Part shown: piece by piece, positions 1-9,970 of the stretch
How positions within the stretch are numbered: the stretch's first letter is position 1
How the letters are laid out: every line of letters begins with the position of its first letter
Source of the DNA: Nocardiopsis sinuspersici
Lineage (GTDB): Bacteria; Actinomycetota; Actinomycetes; Streptosporangiales; Streptosporangiaceae
Length of the DNA: 64,000 nt
Reading direction: 5' to 3'
NCBI GenBank assembly: GCA_008638415.1
Contig: VWVT01000003.1
Location: forward strand, 434,001 to 498,000
Translations under genes and position numbers: made by a program
Notes under the pieces: generated by a model
Told to the model about the DNA's origin: nothing
What the model saw: only the letters and a program-made list of their open reading frames with translations
The model's database searches: none

Positions 1-449
1 ACCAGGTCGGCGCTGTCGTCGTGCCGGGCGGCGATCCACTCCCGGGCGTCGCCGATGCCCACGCGCAGCTGCGCCCTGCGGTCCCAGGGCAGGCGTCGGC
101 GCACCATGTCGACCAGGGGCGCGTCCACGTCCACCGCGCGCTGCCGGGATCCGGGCCTGGTGTGCGCCACGTAGCGGGCCAGGGTGAGCGCGCCCGCGCC
201 CAGGTGCAGGGCCTCCACGGGCTCTCCCGGGGGAGCCGCGAGGTCGGCGGCGTGCGCGATCCGGCGCATGTAGGAGAAGTCCAGGTAGGAGGGGTCGGAC
301 AGGTCCACGTGGGACTGGGGCGTGCCCTCCACGACCAGGAACCACGAGTCCGGCCGGTCGGCGTCGGCGAGCAGCTCCGTGCCCGGCTCCCCACCGGGTT
401 CCTCCTGCTCGTGCCCACGCTCCTGTTCCCGCGCGCGGCGTCTTCCCAC
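1..449 (-). CDS. Spermidine synthase-like protein, N-terminal part (cut by window edge)
   Basis: The first ~149 residues of a minus-strand protein; the rest lies left of the window. The readable part contains [17 protein letters not shown], a glycine-rich SAM/decarboxylated-SAM binding turn, then [18 protein letters not shown] (acidic end of strand 2) and [19 protein letters not shown]. This order is that of the spermidine synthase / class I methyltransferase fold found in actinobacterial 'fused MFS/spermidine synthase-like' proteins, but no membrane part is seen here. I chose GTG at 449 because a GGAGGCGGAA ribosome-binding site sits just upstream. The gene diverges from proS. True polyamine activity is uncertain; many such actinobacterial proteins have no assigned substrate. 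Confidence 0.75.
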   Translation of the reverse strand, partial: MGRRRAREQERGHEQEEPGGEPGTELLADADRPDSWFLVVEGTPQSHVDLSDPSYLDFSYMRRIAHAADLAAPPGEPVEALHLGAGALTLARYVAHTRPGSRQRAVDVDAPLVDMVRRRLPWDRRAQLRVGIGDAREWIAARHDDSADL

Positions 450-583
450 TTCCGCCTCCGTTCCTCGGCGCCAGGATATGTGCCCGCCGGACACGGCCTG
501 GCGCTAGCCTGGGGACCCCAACCTCTTCTGGGTCTTCCAGACGTGTTCGGGACTTCCAGTTTTTCCTGCGTATCCCACGAGGA

Positions 584-2338
584 GTGGCCGTGCTACTGCG
601 GATGTCGACCCTGTTCCTGCGCACCCTGCGCGAGGACCCGGCGGACGCCGAGGTGCCGAGCCACAAGCTGCTCGTCCGCGCCGGGCTGGTGCGCCGGGCG
701 GCCCCCGGCGTCTACTCCTGGCTGCCCCTGGGCAAGACCGTCCTGGACAACGTCTCACGGGTCGTGCGCGAGGAGATGGACGCCATCGGCGGCCAGGAGG
801 TCCTCCTGCCCGCACTGCTGCCCAGGGAGTACTACGAGGCCACCGGGCGCTGGGAGGAGTACGGCGACACCCTGTTCCGCCTCAAGGACCGCAAGGGCGC
901 CGACTACCTGCTCGGCCCCACCCACGAGGAGCTGTTCACGCTCCTGGTCAAGGGCGAGTACTCCTCCTACAAGGACTTCCCGGTCATCCTGTACCAGATC
1001 CAGGAGAAGTTCCGCGACGAGGCGCGCCCCCGGGCCGGCGTGCTGCGCGGCCGCGAGTTCCACATGAAGGACTCCTACTCCTTCGACATCGACGACGAGG
1101 GTCTGCAGGCCTCCTACGACAAGCACCGCGACGCCTACGTCCGGATCTTCGACCGGCTGGGCCTGGAGTACGTGGTCGTGTCGGCCACCTCGGGCGCGAT
1201 GGGCGGCTCGGCCTCCGAGGAGTTCCTGGCCGTCGCACCGACCGGCGAGGACACCTTCGTGCGCAGCACGGAGTCCGACTACGCCGCCAACGTCGAGGCC
1301 GTGTCCGTCCCGGCCCCCGACGCGCGGCCCGTCGAGGGACTGCCCGAGGCCGTGGTGCACCACACCCCGGACACCGCCACCATCCAGACCCTGGTGGACT
1401 TCCTCAACGGGGCCGGCCTGGGCCGCGACTTCAGCGAGGCCGACACCCTCAAGAACGTCCTGGTCAAGACCCGCGCCCCCGGCTCCAAGGAGTGGGAGCT
1501 GCTGGCCATCGGCCTGCCCGGCGACCGCGAGGTGGACTTCAAGCGCCTGGAGGCCGCGCTGGAGCCCGCCGAGGTCGCGATCCTGGAGGAGGCCGACTTC
1601 GCCGCCAACCCGTTCCTGGTCAAGGGCTACATCGGCCCCCGCGCGCTGCTGGACAACAAGGTCCGCTACCTGGTCGACCCCAGGGTGGTCACCGGTACCG
1701 CCTGGGTGACCGGCGCTGACAAGGCCGACCACCACGTCGTCGACCTGGTCGCGGGCCGCGACTTCACCCCGGACGGCACCATCGACGTCGCCGAGGTGCG
1801 CGACGGCGACCCCTCCCCCGACGGCCGGGGCACGCTGTACACCGCGCGCGGCATCGAGATCGGCCACATCTTCCAGCTCGGGCGCAAGTACACCGACACC
1901 TTCCAGGTGGACGCGCTGGGATCGGACGGCAAGCCCAAGCGGGTCACCATGGGCTCCTACGGGATCGGCGTCTCGCGCGTCGTCGCCTCGATCGTCGAGC
2001 AGTCCCACGACGACAAGGGCATCGTCTGGCCGCGCGAGATCGCGCCCGCCGACGTGCACGTGGTCGGTACCGGCAAGGGCGAGCAGATCGAGGAGGCACT
2101 GCGCCTCGCCCGGGAGCTGGAGGCCCGTGGCCTGCGCGTGCTGGTGGACGACCGCAAGGGGGTCTCCCCCGGAGTGAAGTTCACCGACGCCGAGCTGCTG
2201 GGCGTCCCGACCGGCGTCATCGTCGGCCGCGGTCTCAAGGACGGCGTGGTGGAGCTGCGCGACCGCGCCACCGGCGACCGCGAGGAGGTCGCCCTGGCCG
2301 AGATCGTGGAGCGCACCGTCGCCGCCTGCCGCGGGTAG
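584..2338 (+). CDS. proS: Prolyl-tRNA synthetase (ProRS, long bacterial type)
   Basis: Charges tRNA-Pro with proline in the cytoplasm. The 584-residue length and motifs fit the long bacterial ProRS with an editing insertion: class II motif 2 region ([22 protein letters not shown] is the landmark, near residues 146-167), the INS editing domain around residues 220-400, motif 3 near [17 protein letters not shown], and a C-terminal anticodon-binding domain. The start GTG at 584 gives the usual N-terminus (MAVLLRMS) seen in actinobacterial relatives; a second GTG at 590 has a better spaced AGGAG (580-584), so translation may begin there. A strong hairpin terminator follows the stop codon. Confidence 0.97.
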   Translation: MAVLLRMSTLFLRTLREDPADAEVPSHKLLVRAGLVRRAAPGVYSWLPLGKTVLDNVSRVVREEMDAIGGQEVLLPALLPREYYEATGRWEEYGDTLFRLKDRKGADYLLGPTHEELFTLLVKGEYSSYKDFPVILYQIQEKFRDEARPRAGVLRGREFHMKDSYSFDIDDEGLQASYDKHRDAYVRIFDRLGLEYVVVSATSGAMGGSASEEFLAVAPTGEDTFVRSTESDYAANVEAVSVPAPDARPVEGLPEAVVHHTPDTATIQTLVDFLNGAGLGRDFSEADTLKNVLVKTRAPGSKEWELLAIGLPGDREVDFKRLEAALEPAEVAILEEADFAANPFLVKGYIGPRALLDNKVRYLVDPRVVTGTAWVTGADKADHHVVDLVAGRDFTPDGTIDVAEVRDGDPSPDGRGTLYTARGIEIGHIFQLGRKYTDTFQVDALGSDGKPKRVTMGSYGIGVSRVVASIVEQSHDDKGIVWPREIAPADVHVVGTGKGEQIEEALRLARELEARGLRVLVDDRKGVSPGVKFTDAELLGVPTGVIVGRGLKDGVVELRDRATGDREEVALAEIVERTVAACRG

Positions 2339-2346
2339 GGAACACG

Positions 2347-2380
2347 GGCGGGGCCGGGAGATCGCTCTCCCGGCCCCGCC
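2347..2380. terminator. Bidirectional hairpin terminator after proS
   Basis: A perfect 15-bp GC-rich stem with a TCGC loop starts 9 nt after the proS stop. The convergent DUF4439 gene ends at 2387, so the same hairpin can serve both directions. There is no long U-run, as is usual in actinomycetes. Confidence 0.85.
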
Positions 2381-2386
2381 ACACGG

Positions 2387-2839
2387 CTATCCGGCCTCGT
2401 CGAAACCGGGCAGGGCGTCCAGCGTCCCGCCCCACTCCAGAGCGCGCACGGTCGCCTCCTGCATGGCCCTCGCCCCGGTCACCCTGAGGTCGGTGTCCCG
2501 CGAGGCCGTCAGCCACATGTAGGCGCGTACCGTCGTCTCCTCCAGGTTCACGGCGTAGGAGTCGACGGCCTCGTCGCCGTGCCCCTGCGAGAGCGGGTAC
2601 GACGCCAGGGCGATCGGCGGGTCGACGCCCCGCTCCACGGCGGCCGCGTGCAGCGCGTCGCGCAACGCCTTGTGCTGGTAGGCGTTGTCCTTCGCGCGTT
2701 CGCGGCGGTCCTCGTCCTCGGCCGCCCCGCCGACGTACTCGTACCCGTACACGGCCGCGTGCTCGGCGCGCAGCGCCTCGGCCAGGGCCTCCGGGCCGAC
2801 GTCCGGGTCCTGCTCGGGGGACGCGGAGCTCTCCCTCAC
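2387..2839 (-). CDS. DUF4439 ferritin-like domain protein
   Basis: A 150-residue helical protein. ALAEALRAEHAAVYGYEYVG, the AYQHKALRDAL helix and the late helix carrying EETTVRAYMWL match the four-helix ferritin-like DUF4439 family found near rimP/nusA in actinomycetes. The acidic and histidine residues in the first two helices could bind metal, but no activity is established. It starts at GTG 2839 with AGGTGA upstream. The next gene upstream on the same strand (ends 3112) is also ferritin-like; a MITE-like insertion now lies between them, so an ancestral two-gene operon may have been split. Confidence 0.85.
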   Translation of the reverse strand: MRESSASPEQDPDVGPEALAEALRAEHAAVYGYEYVGGAAEDEDRRERAKDNAYQHKALRDALHAAAVERGVDPPIALASYPLSQGHGDEAVDSYAVNLEETTVRAYMWLTASRDTDLRVTGARAMQEATVRALEWGGTLDALPGFDEAG

Positions 2840-2894
2840 CTGTCACCTGCCTTCCGTCTCGGGGGTACCCGCCGGTCCGTCACGCCCGCTCGTG

Positions 2895-3115
2895 CTAGGG
2901 CGTGTGTGGTGGGTGCCGCCCGTCGTTTGGAGAGTGCTGCGCGCGAAGCGCGACCGTTGAGGGTGGTGGGAGGGAGACGGGCGGGCGTATCCGGTGGTGG
3001 CCTCGCAAGGCCGAAGAAGGAGTCATCCTGGTTTGGCTGTTGACTGATGAGAACGCGGCGAGGGTGCCGCTGGGGCGTCGCGCAGCAGGGTGAGTATCCG
3101 CCATACATGCCCTAG
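2895..3115. mobile_element. MITE-like non-autonomous element with CTAG at both ends
   Basis: A 213-bp segment (2899-3111) is bounded by CTAG on each side (2895-2898, 3112-3115). Its termini are inverted repeats: GGCGTGTGTGG (2899-2909) faces CCATACATGCC (3101-3111), and similarity extends to about 14 of 18 positions, with all differences being transitions. A 4-bp CTAG duplication is typical of IS5-type (YTAR) target sites. There is no transposase; the only sizeable ORF inside (2902-3093) resembles no known protein. The right CTAG contains the stop codon of the neighbouring gene (TAG, 3112-3114 on the minus strand). Confidence 0.6.
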
Positions 3116-3618
3116 ACCTCGGCCAGCAGGTGCGCGTGTCCGGCCTCGCAGGCGCCGATAGCGCTGATCAACTGGGCCAGGCCCTGGTCGGTGACGGCGC
3201 CCGCCTGGTCCAGCCGGGCGCTCGTCGCGGCCGCCTCCAGCACGCCCAGCCCTCCGGCGCCCGGGACCGCGTCCAGCGCGGGGTCCTCCTCCGGGGCCGA
3301 CGGGGACGCGCCCGCGCCCTCCACCGGGGGAGTGGGCGCGGAGCCCTCGGGCAGGGCCTCCAGCAGCGCGTCCAGGTGGGACAGGTGGTGTTCCAGGAAC
3401 CGCCCCAGCAGCTCGGGGGGCCCCGATCCCTCGGCGACCGCTGCCTCGTAGCGCGCGACCATCCGCTTCTTCTCGCGGATCACGGAGCGCAGCACGTACT
3501 CGTTCGGGGTCACGTCCGAGGGGTACCACTCGGTCCCGCCGCACCCGGCCAGGACCCCGGCACCCACCGCGGCCGTCGCGCCCAGCACGGTGCGACGGCT
3601 GACGCAGCCGATCCCCAC
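3112..3618 (-). CDS. Tat-exported lipoprotein with ferritin-like helical domain
   Basis: A 168-residue predicted lipoprotein of unknown function. The N-terminus SRRTVLGATAAVGAGVLAGC joins a twin-arginine motif, a hydrophobic segment and an LAGC lipobox. The mature part is helical, with HHLSHLDALLEALP and a C-terminal helix ending EAGHAHLLAEV, which suggests a ferritin-like bundle like its partner DUF4439 gene; the middle is proline/alanine-rich. GTG 3618 is preferred over the upstream ATG at 3678 because GAGGGAG precedes it and the signal peptide then begins near residue 7. Its TAG stop lies in the CTAG flank of the adjacent MITE-like element. It diverges from rimP. Confidence 0.75.
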   Translation of the reverse strand: MGIGCVSRRTVLGATAAVGAGVLAGCGGTEWYPSDVTPNEYVLRSVIREKKRMVARYEAAVAEGSGPPELLGRFLEHHLSHLDALLEALPEGSAPTPPVEGAGASPSAPEEDPALDAVPGAGGLGVLEAAATSARLDQAGAVTDQGLAQLISAIGACEAGHAHLLAEV

Positions 3619-3956
3619 GCGCTCTCCCTCCGTAGCTCGCGGACCGCCCTCGGCGGTGGACGGTCCCCATCTTTCCACGGCCCGCGCGGGGCGCGGTCCG
3701 CCGCCGCACAGGCCCTTCCCGCGTATCGGAGGCCGCGCGGCGACGCGCCCCCGGCGCCGACGGCGACCTGGAAGGGGTCCGGGTGTGGATACCCTTGCAG
3801 CACAACCGCCGTCGCACGCGACGCGCGGACGGTCCGCGTCCCCGCCAGGGGAGGCGGACCGGTTTCAGCCGAAGACTACGTACAGAGCTGGACCGCCCCG
3901 TACACCGGCCCGACGGCCGAGCGGGCGGGATTTCGCCGTTGGAGGGTCGACACCAC

Positions 3957-4439
3957 ATGGGAGCGCAGTCGCGCGAGGAGCGCATCGCCGAGCTGCTGGA
4001 GCCGGTACTGGCCGAGGCCGGACTGGACCTGGAGTCCGTCGAGCTGACGCCGGCGGGCAAGCGGCGCGTCCTGCGTGTGGTCGTGGACTCCGACAACGGG
4101 GTCGACCTGGACACGGTCGGCGCGGTCAGCCAGGAGGTCAACACCGTCCTGGACTCCTCCGACGTCATGGGCCAGCAGCCCTACGTCCTGGAGGTCACCT
4201 CCCCGGGGGTGGACCGTCCGCTGACGCAGCCGAGGCACTGGCGCCGCTCACGCGGACGCCTGGTGCAGGCCTCCCTCCCCGACGGCGGGCAGGTCACCGG
4301 TCGCGTCACCGGCGCCGACGACGAGGGCGTCACCCTGGACGTCGAGGGCCAGCCCCGCACCTTCACCCACGCCGAACTCGGCAAGGGCAGGATCCAGGTG
4401 GAATTCCGTCGCGAAGCCGACACCGACGCGGCGGACTAG
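3957..4439 (+). CDS. rimP: Ribosome maturation factor RimP
   Basis: Assists assembly of the 30S subunit. The 160-residue protein has the N-terminal domain (ELLEPVLAEAGLDLESVEL; RVLRVVVDSDNGVDLDTV), the hallmark LEVTSPGVDRPL near residue 80, and the C-terminal SH3-like domain. The open frame extends far upstream, but ATG 3957 has GGAGGG at 3941-3946 and matches the family's start. It heads the rimP-nusA-ylxR-infB transcription unit, with 12 nt to nusA. Confidence 0.95.
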   Translation: MGAQSREERIAELLEPVLAEAGLDLESVELTPAGKRRVLRVVVDSDNGVDLDTVGAVSQEVNTVLDSSDVMGQQPYVLEVTSPGVDRPLTQPRHWRRSRGRLVQASLPDGGQVTGRVTGADDEGVTLDVEGQPRTFTHAELGKGRIQVEFRREADTDAAD

Positions 4440-4451
4440 AGGGGGAGCCCC

Positions 4452-5477
4452 GTGGATATTGACATGAGCGTCCTGCGCAGCCTGGAGCGCGAGAAGGACA
4501 TCTCGGTGGAGCTGGTGGCCAAGGCCATCGAGGACGCGCTGCTGATCGCCTACCACCGCGAGGAGGGCCCCGACAGGCGGGCACGCGTCGAGCTCAACCG
4601 CTCCAGCGGTCACGTGACCGTGTGGGTGACCGACACCAACGAGGACGGCGAGGCCGTCGGCGAGTTCGACGGCACCCCCACCGGATTCGGCCGCATCGCC
4701 ACCTCCACCGCCAAGCAGGTCATCCTCCAGCGCCTGCGCGACGCCGAGGACGAGCTGACCCTGGGCGAGTTCGCCGGACGCGAGCACGACATCGTCTCCG
4801 GCATCATCCAGCAGGGCAGGGACCCCCGCAACGTGCTGGTGGACCTCGGCAGGGTCGAGGCCGTCCTGCCCCCGCAGGAGCAGGTGCCCACCGAGACCTA
4901 CACCCACGGCGAGCGCCTGCGCGCCTACGTCGTACAGGTCCGCAAGGGCCACCGCGGTCCCTCGGTCACCCTCTCGCGCACGCACCCCAACCTGGTGCGC
5001 AAGCTCTTCGAGCTGGAGGTGCCCGAGATCGCCGACGGCACCGTCGAGATCGCGGCGATCGCCCGCGAGGCCGGGCACCGCACCAAGATGGCCGTGCACT
5101 CCAACCGGGGCGGCGTCAACGCCAAGGGCGCCTGCATCGGTCCGCTGGGCAGCCGCGTGCGCAACGTCATGGCCGAGCTCCACGGGGAGAAGATCGACAT
5201 CGTCGACCACTCCGAGGACCCGGCCGAGTTCGTGGCCAACGCCCTGTCCCCCGCACGGGTCAACTCCGTGGAAATCCTTGACATGGCCGCCCGGGTCGCG
5301 CGCGTGGTCGTACCCGACTACCAGCAGTCCCTGGCGATCGGCAAGGAGGGCCAGAACGCCCGCCTGGCCGCACGTCTGACCGGCTGGCGCATCGACATCC
5401 GCTCCGACGCCGACCCCAGCGAGAGCATCCGGGACCAGGGTGTGAACGAGGGCGACGACGCCACCGCGACCGGTTGA
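4452..5477 (+). CDS. nusA: Transcription termination/antitermination factor NusA
   Basis: Binds RNA polymerase and nascent RNA to modulate pausing and termination. The 341 residues show the N-terminal RNAP-binding domain ([19 protein letters not shown]), an S1 domain around residues 110-180 ([17 protein letters not shown]) and two KH domains, including [18 protein letters not shown] and [18 protein letters not shown]. The C-terminal acidic repeats of proteobacterial NusA are absent, as is normal in actinobacteria. GTG 4452 follows GGGGGAG. It is 12 nt after rimP and 13 nt before ylxR. Confidence 0.97.
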   Translation: MDIDMSVLRSLEREKDISVELVAKAIEDALLIAYHREEGPDRRARVELNRSSGHVTVWVTDTNEDGEAVGEFDGTPTGFGRIATSTAKQVILQRLRDAEDELTLGEFAGREHDIVSGIIQQGRDPRNVLVDLGRVEAVLPPQEQVPTETYTHGERLRAYVVQVRKGHRGPSVTLSRTHPNLVRKLFELEVPEIADGTVEIAAIAREAGHRTKMAVHSNRGGVNAKGACIGPLGSRVRNVMAELHGEKIDIVDHSEDPAEFVANALSPARVNSVEILDMAARVARVVVPDYQQSLAIGKEGQNARLAARLTGWRIDIRSDADPSESIRDQGVNEGDDATATG

Positions 5478-5490
5478 TCGGACCGCGGGG

Positions 5491-5814
5491 ATGCGTCGAC
5501 GCGATAGAGTGACCCAAGACGGTCCTGACCGTCCCGTGCGTACGTGCGTGGGGTGCCGGTCGCGGGCAGTCCAGTCCGACCTCGTGCGGCTGGTGGCTGT
5601 GGGCTCGGCCATCACGCCCGACACCCGGGGTCGACGTCCGGGGCGCGGCGCCTACCTGCACCGCGACCGGCGATGCCTTGAGCTCGCCGAGCGCCGCAGG
5701 GTGTGGTCCCGCGCGTACCGGAGGGGAGCGGGTGACGCCGGATGGGATACCTCGTCCGTGGCGTCCCTGCTCGACACCGCCCCGTGTGGCGGATCGAGTC
5801 AGCGCTCCCGATAG
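5491..5814 (+). CDS. ylxR: YlxR family (DUF448) RNA-binding protein
   Basis: A 107-residue member of the YlxR/DUF448 family, which sits between nusA and infB in most Gram-positive bacteria and is reported to act as a nucleic-acid-associated regulator. Diagnostic motifs are RTCVGCR near residues 17-23 and GRGAYLHRDRRCL near 52-64. The start is unsettled: ATG 5491 is taken here, but GTG 5509 is equally close to the conserved core and neither has a strong ribosome-binding site. The C-terminus is longer and more arginine/serine-rich than the minimal domain. Confidence 0.88.
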   Translation: MRRRDRVTQDGPDRPVRTCVGCRSRAVQSDLVRLVAVGSAITPDTRGRRPGRGAYLHRDRRCLELAERRRVWSRAYRRGAGDAGWDTSSVASLLDTAPCGGSSQRSR

Positions 5815-6029
5815 GGTTGGAATGTCTGGGCCGATCTACGGTGTTGTACTGACCGAGGTCGGCGTACCAGTGCTGTGTCGGCACCTAAGAAACCGGCCCA
5901 TTGTTGTGTAGCGATGAGGAAGCAGGTCGAGATTGCGATGAGCGCCTGATGAGTACGCAGCGATGAGTAACTCAAGCTAACGACGGTCCGGCACGAGCCC
6001 ATGTCCCGGACCGAAGCTGAAGGAGAGTA
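5815..6029 (+). promoter_or_regulatory. infB leader with three GCGATGAG repeats and a short inverted repeat
   Basis: This 215-nt gap is clearly richer in A/T than its surroundings. GCGATGAG occurs at 5911-5918, 5935-5942 and 5960-5967, spaced 24 and 25 nt. The ATGs in it open three tiny frames: 5914-5949 (11 codons plus stop), 5949-5966 and 5963-5980, chained by TGATG and ATGA overlaps. CGGTCCGG (5984-5991) faces CCGGACCG (6006-6013) just before the infB ribosome-binding site AAGGAGAG. It may be an internal promoter or a translational control region for IF2; no known riboswitch is recognised. Confidence 0.45.
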
Positions 6030-9000
6030 GTGGCGAAGGTCCGGGTGTACGAACTCGCCAAGGAGTTCGGTGTAGAGAGCAAGGCCGTCCTGGCCAAGCT
6101 CAACGAGATGGGCGAATTCGTTCGTTCGGCGTCCTCGACGATAGAGGCCCCCGTCGTACGACGCCTACAAGAAGCTTTCAACAACGGTTCCGACGGTGGA
6201 CGCAAGGGTTCGGCTCCCAAGCCCGGCCCGCGCGGCGCCGCGGACAACGGCGCCTCCCCGAAGCCGGGTCCGGCGCCCAAGCCGGGTCCCAAGCCGGGAC
6301 CCGCGCCCAAGCCGGCCGAGCAGGCTGAGAAGCCCGCCGAGCAGGTCGACAAGCCGGCCGAGCAGGCTGAGAAGCCCGTCGCGCAGGGCGAGTCCGCCCC
6401 GCGCCCCGGCGCGCCCAAGCCCGGCCCCAAGAGTCCCCGAGGCGACGCGGGTTCGCGCCCCGGCGGCGCGCCCAGGCCCGGCGCTCCCGCGGGCCGTCCC
6501 GAAGGTGGTCGTCCCGAGGGCGGCCGCTCCGAGGGTGGCCGTCCCGAGGGCGGCCGTCCCGAGCGCCCGCAGCGCGGCGACCGTCCCCAGCGCGGTGACC
6601 GCGCCGAGCGCGGCGGAGCCCGTCCGGGCCCGCGCCCGACCGGTCCGCGCCCGGGCAACAACCCGTTCGCCTCCAACGCCTCCGGCATGGGCTCCAAGCC
6701 CGCTCCGCGTCCGGGTGGCGGCGCCCCGCGTCCGGGACCGCGTCCCGGCCCGCAGGGCGGCGGCGACCAGCGCGCCCCGCGTCCCGGCGGCGGTGCTCCG
6801 CGTCCGGGTCCGCGTCCCGGCCCGCAGGGCGGCGGCGACCAGCGCGCCCCGCGTCCCGGCGGTGCGGGTGCTCCCCGCCCCGGCGGCGGTGCGGGCGGCC
6901 CGCGTCCGGGCGGCGGCGCTCCGCGTCCCGGCGGTCCGCGCCCCAGCCCGATGAACATGCCCTCGTCCCGTCCGACCCCGCCCGCCGGCGCCGGTCGCGG
7001 CGGCGGCGGCGGTCGTCCCGGCGCCGGTGGCGGCCGCGGTCGCGGGGGAGCCCCCGCGGGTGCCGGTCCGCGTCCCGGTGGCGGCGGTGGCCGTCCGGGC
7101 GGCTTCGGCGGTCGTCCTGGCGGCGGTCGCGGTCGCGGTGGCGGCACGGCCGGTGCGTTCGGTCGCCCCGGCGGCCGTCCCGGACGTGCCCGCAAGTCCA
7201 AGAAGCAGCGGCGTCAGGAGTTCCACGACCTCCAGGCCCCGTCCTTCGGCGGCGTCAAGATCCCGAGCGGCAACAACCAGACCATCCGCCTGTCCCGCGG
7301 CGCCTCGCTGTCGGACTTCGGCGACAAGATCGACGTCAACCCGGCGTCGCTGGTCCAGGTCATGATGCACCTGGGCGAGATGGTCACCGCGACCCAGTCC
7401 CTTCCGGACGAGACCCTTCAGCTTCTCGGCGAGGAGCTGAAGTACCGGATCGAGGTCGTCAGCCCGGAGGACGAGGACCGCGAGCTGCTGGAGTCGTTCT
7501 CCATCGAGTTCGGTGAGAACGAGGGCACCGACGAGGACCTGCGTCCGCGTCCGCCGGTGGTCACCGTCATGGGTCACGTCGACCACGGTAAGACCCGACT
7601 GCTGGACACCATCCGCAAGACCAACGTCGTAGGCGGCGAGGCCGGCGGTATCACCCAGCACATCGGTGCCTACCAGGTCGCCACCGAGGTGGACGGTGAA
7701 GAGCGCAGGATCACCTTCATCGACACCCCCGGTCACGAGGCGTTCACCGCCATGCGTGCCCGTGGTGCGAAGGTCACCGACGTCGCGGTGCTGGTCGTGG
7801 CGGCCGACGACGGCGTCAAGCCGCAGACGGCCGAGGCCATCGACCACGCCAAGGCGGCCGAGGTCCCGATCGTGGTCGCGGTCAACAAGATCGACGTCGA
7901 GGGCGCCGACCCGCAGCGGGTACGCGCCCAGATGACCGAGTACGGCCTGGTGGCCGAGGAGTTCGGCGGCGACGTCCAGTTCGTGGACATCTCCGCGCTC
8001 AGGGGCGACAACATCGACTCCCTGCTCGAGTCGGTCGTGCTGACCTCCGACGCGGCCCTGGACCTCCAGGCCAACCCGGAGATGTCGGCGCAGGGCCTGG
8101 CCATCGAGGCCTACCTGGACCGCGGTCGCGGTTCCATGGCCACGGTGCTGGTCCAGCGCGGCACGCTCCACGTCGGCGACTCGATCGTCTGCGGCGACGC
8201 CTTCGGCCGCGTTCGCGCCATGCTCGACGAGCACGGCCAGAACGTGCAGAGCGCCGAGCCGTCCCGTCCGGTGCAGGTGCTGGGTCTGACCAACGTTCCC
8301 AGCGCCGGTGACAACTTCCTGGTCGTCAAGGACGACCGGGTGGCGAGGCAGATCGCCCAGCAGCGTGAGGCGCGCGAGCGCTTCGCCCAGCAGGCGCGTT
8401 CGACCCGCCGGGTCACCCTCGACAACTGGCAGAACGCCATCAAGGAGGGCGAGCGCTCCGAGCTGCTCCTCCTCATCAAGGGCGACATGTCCGGTTCCGT
8501 CGAGGCGCTGGAGGAGTCCCTGCTCAAGATCGACGCGGGTGGCGACGAGGTCAGCATCCGGATCATCGGTCGCGGTGTCGGTGCGATCACGCAGAACGAC
8601 ATCAACCTGGCGGCGTCCGCGGAAGCGATCATCGTCGGCTTCAACGTTCGGCCCGAGGGCAAGAACAGCCAGCTGGCCGACCGCATGGGCGTGGACATCC
8701 GGTACTACTCGGTGATCTACCAGGCCATCGACGAGGTCGAGGCGGCCGTCAAGGGCCTCCTCAAGCCGATCTACGAAGAGGTCCAGCTCGGCAGCGCGGA
8801 GATCCGCGAGGTCTTCAAGGTGCCCAAGATCGGCAACATCGCCGGTTCGATCGTTCGCAGCGGCCTCATCCGCCGCAACGCCAAGGCGAGGATCATCCGC
8901 GAGGGCGTCGTCATCTCGGAGAACCTCAACGTGGACTCGCTGCGTCGGTTCAAGGACGACGCGACCGAGGTCCGCGAGGGCTTCGAGTGCGGTATCGGTG

Positions 9001-9071
9001 TCGGCTACAACGACCTGCGTGTCGGTGACGTCATCGAGACCTACGAGATGCAGGAGAAGCCCCGCGACTGA
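6030..9071 (+). CDS. infB: Translation initiation factor IF-2
   Basis: GTPase that brings initiator tRNA to the 30S subunit and promotes subunit joining. The 1013 residues comprise an IF2-N domain ([20 protein letters not shown]), a long low-complexity Pro/Gly/Arg linker (about 55-390), the G domain from ~508 with GHVDHGKT at 515-522, DTPGHEAF near 565 and NKID, then domains II, III and IV for fMet-tRNA binding. GTG 6030 has AAGGAGAG upstream. The linker is built from repeats such as KPAEQAE and [16 protein letters not shown], which make it longer than in E. coli. A strong hairpin follows. Confidence 0.97.
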   Translation: MAKVRVYELAKEFGVESKAVLAKLNEMGEFVRSASSTIEAPVVRRLQEAFNNGSDGGRKGSAPKPGPRGAADNGASPKPGPAPKPGPKPGPAPKPAEQAEKPAEQVDKPAEQAEKPVAQGESAPRPGAPKPGPKSPRGDAGSRPGGAPRPGAPAGRPEGGRPEGGRSEGGRPEGGRPERPQRGDRPQRGDRAERGGARPGPRPTGPRPGNNPFASNASGMGSKPAPRPGGGAPRPGPRPGPQGGGDQRAPRPGGGAPRPGPRPGPQGGGDQRAPRPGGAGAPRPGGGAGGPRPGGGAPRPGGPRPSPMNMPSSRPTPPAGAGRGGGGGRPGAGGGRGRGGAPAGAGPRPGGGGGRPGGFGGRPGGGRGRGGGTAGAFGRPGGRPGRARKSKKQRRQEFHDLQAPSFGGVKIPSGNNQTIRLSRGASLSDFGDKIDVNPASLVQVMMHLGEMVTATQSLPDETLQLLGEELKYRIEVVSPEDEDRELLESFSIEFGENEGTDEDLRPRPPVVTVMGHVDHGKTRLLDTIRKTNVVGGEAGGITQHIGAYQVATEVDGEERRITFIDTPGHEAFTAMRARGAKVTDVAVLVVAADDGVKPQTAEAIDHAKAAEVPIVVAVNKIDVEGADPQRVRAQMTEYGLVAEEFGGDVQFVDISALRGDNIDSLLESVVLTSDAALDLQANPEMSAQGLAIEAYLDRGRGSMATVLVQRGTLHVGDSIVCGDAFGRVRAMLDEHGQNVQSAEPSRPVQVLGLTNVPSAGDNFLVVKDDRVARQIAQQREARERFAQQARSTRRVTLDNWQNAIKEGERSELLLLIKGDMSGSVEALEESLLKIDAGGDEVSIRIIGRGVGAITQNDINLAASAEAIIVGFNVRPEGKNSQLADRMGVDIRYYSVIYQAIDEVEAAVKGLLKPIYEEVQLGSAEIREVFKVPKIGNIAGSIVRSGLIRRNAKARIIREGVVISENLNVDSLRRFKDDATEVREGFECGIGVGYNDLRVGDVIETYEMQEKPRD
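6708..6851 (+). repeat. Two 72-bp tandem repeats inside the infB linker
   Basis: Units 6708-6779 and 6780-6851 encode the same 24 residues (beginning [16 protein letters not shown], ending GDQRAP) and differ only at a few third positions; a partial third copy follows. The frame is kept, so copy number could vary without breaking IF2. Confidence 0.85.
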
Positions 9072-9092
9072 TTCTCGCGGAGCCTGATCCGA

Positions 9093-9122
9093 CGGGGCCC
9101 CGGCCGTGTGGCCGGGGCCCCG
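9093..9122 (+). terminator. Hairpin terminator after infB
   Basis: A 13-bp perfect stem of G/C only with a GTGT loop begins 22 nt after the infB stop and is followed by CGTTTG. It probably ends or weakens transcription before the ylxP-rbfA-truB group. Confidence 0.85.
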
Positions 9123-9175
9123 CGTTTGAAGCCGAGTACGGTTTCCACACGAATCCACACACCACAGGTGATCAC

Positions 9176-9472
9176 TTGTACGTTGGGGCGCTGACCCTGG
9201 ACGTCCTTCTCGGTGACGTCCACTCGCTCAAACAGAAGCGTTCGCTGGTGCGGCCGGTCACCGCCGAGCTGCGCCGCAAATTCTCGGTCTCGGTCTCCGA
9301 GGTGGGGGACCAGGACCTGTACCGGCGGGCCAAGATCGGCGTCGCCGTGGTCGCGCCGACGGCGGCGCACGTCCGGGACCTGATGGACACCTGCGAGCGC
9401 TTCGTCGCGGCCCGTCCCGAACTGGAGCTGCTCTCCGCCAGGCAGCGGCTCTTCAACGAAGAGGAAGACTGA
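9176..9472 (+). CDS. ylxP: DUF503 (YlxP) family protein
   Basis: A 98-residue protein whose [20 protein letters not shown] start and [12 protein letters not shown] core identify the DUF503/YlxP family, conserved between infB and rbfA. Its role is not settled; position suggests a link to ribosome assembly. Translation begins at TTG 9176 (AGGTGA upstream), the only start that gives the family's N-terminus. Only 2 nt separate it from rbfA. Confidence 0.92.
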   Translation: MYVGALTLDVLLGDVHSLKQKRSLVRPVTAELRRKFSVSVSEVGDQDLYRRAKIGVAVVAPTAAHVRDLMDTCERFVAARPELELLSARQRLFNEEED

Positions 9473-9474
9473 CG

Positions 9475-9915
9475 ATGGTTGACGCCGCACGCGCGCGGAA
9501 GATCGCCGACCGCATCCAGCGCATCGTCGCCGAGATGCTGGACCGGCGGATCAAGGACCCGCGCCTGGGATTCGTCACCGTGACCGACGCGCGCATCACC
9601 GCGGACCTGCGGGACGCCACGGTGTACTACACGGTGTTCGGCACCGAGGACGAGAAGGCGGCCTCCGCCGCCGCCCTGGAGAGCGCCAAGGGCGTGATCC
9701 GCACCGAGGTGGGACGCCAGACCGGTATCCGCCACACGCCGAGCCTGACCTTCGTGGTCGACGAGGTGCAGGAGAACGCCCAGCACATCGAGGAGCTCCT
9801 GAACAAGGCGCGCCAGTCCGACGCGGAGCTGGCCGAGCGCGCCAGCGGTGCCAAGCCCGCGGGCGAGGCCGACCCCTACCGGGTCCCCCGCGAGTACGAG
9901 GACGAGGACGAGTAA
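9475..9915 (+). CDS. rbfA: Ribosome-binding factor A
   Basis: A 146-residue KH-fold protein needed for late 30S maturation (16S rRNA 5' end region). Landmarks are [34 protein letters not shown] and the KH-type strand/helix around [19 protein letters not shown]. The acidic C-terminal tail (EYEDEDE) is common in actinobacterial RbfA. It is probably co-translated with ylxP. Confidence 0.95.
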   Translation: MVDAARARKIADRIQRIVAEMLDRRIKDPRLGFVTVTDARITADLRDATVYYTVFGTEDEKAASAAALESAKGVIRTEVGRQTGIRHTPSLTFVVDEVQENAQHIEELLNKARQSDAELAERASGAKPAGEADPYRVPREYEDEDE

Positions 9916-9970
9916 CACCCCCGGCGGCGGCACGGCCCGTGCCGCCGCCCCATCCCCTTCGAGGAGTCCC

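Noticed and set aside
2902..3093. A 63-codon frame inside the MITE-like element
   Set aside because: No resemblance to transposases, no ribosome-binding site; the element looks non-coding.
6165..9158. A 997-codon minus-strand frame across infB
   Set aside because: Antisense shadow of the IF2 gene with repetitive Thr/Ala/Gly composition.
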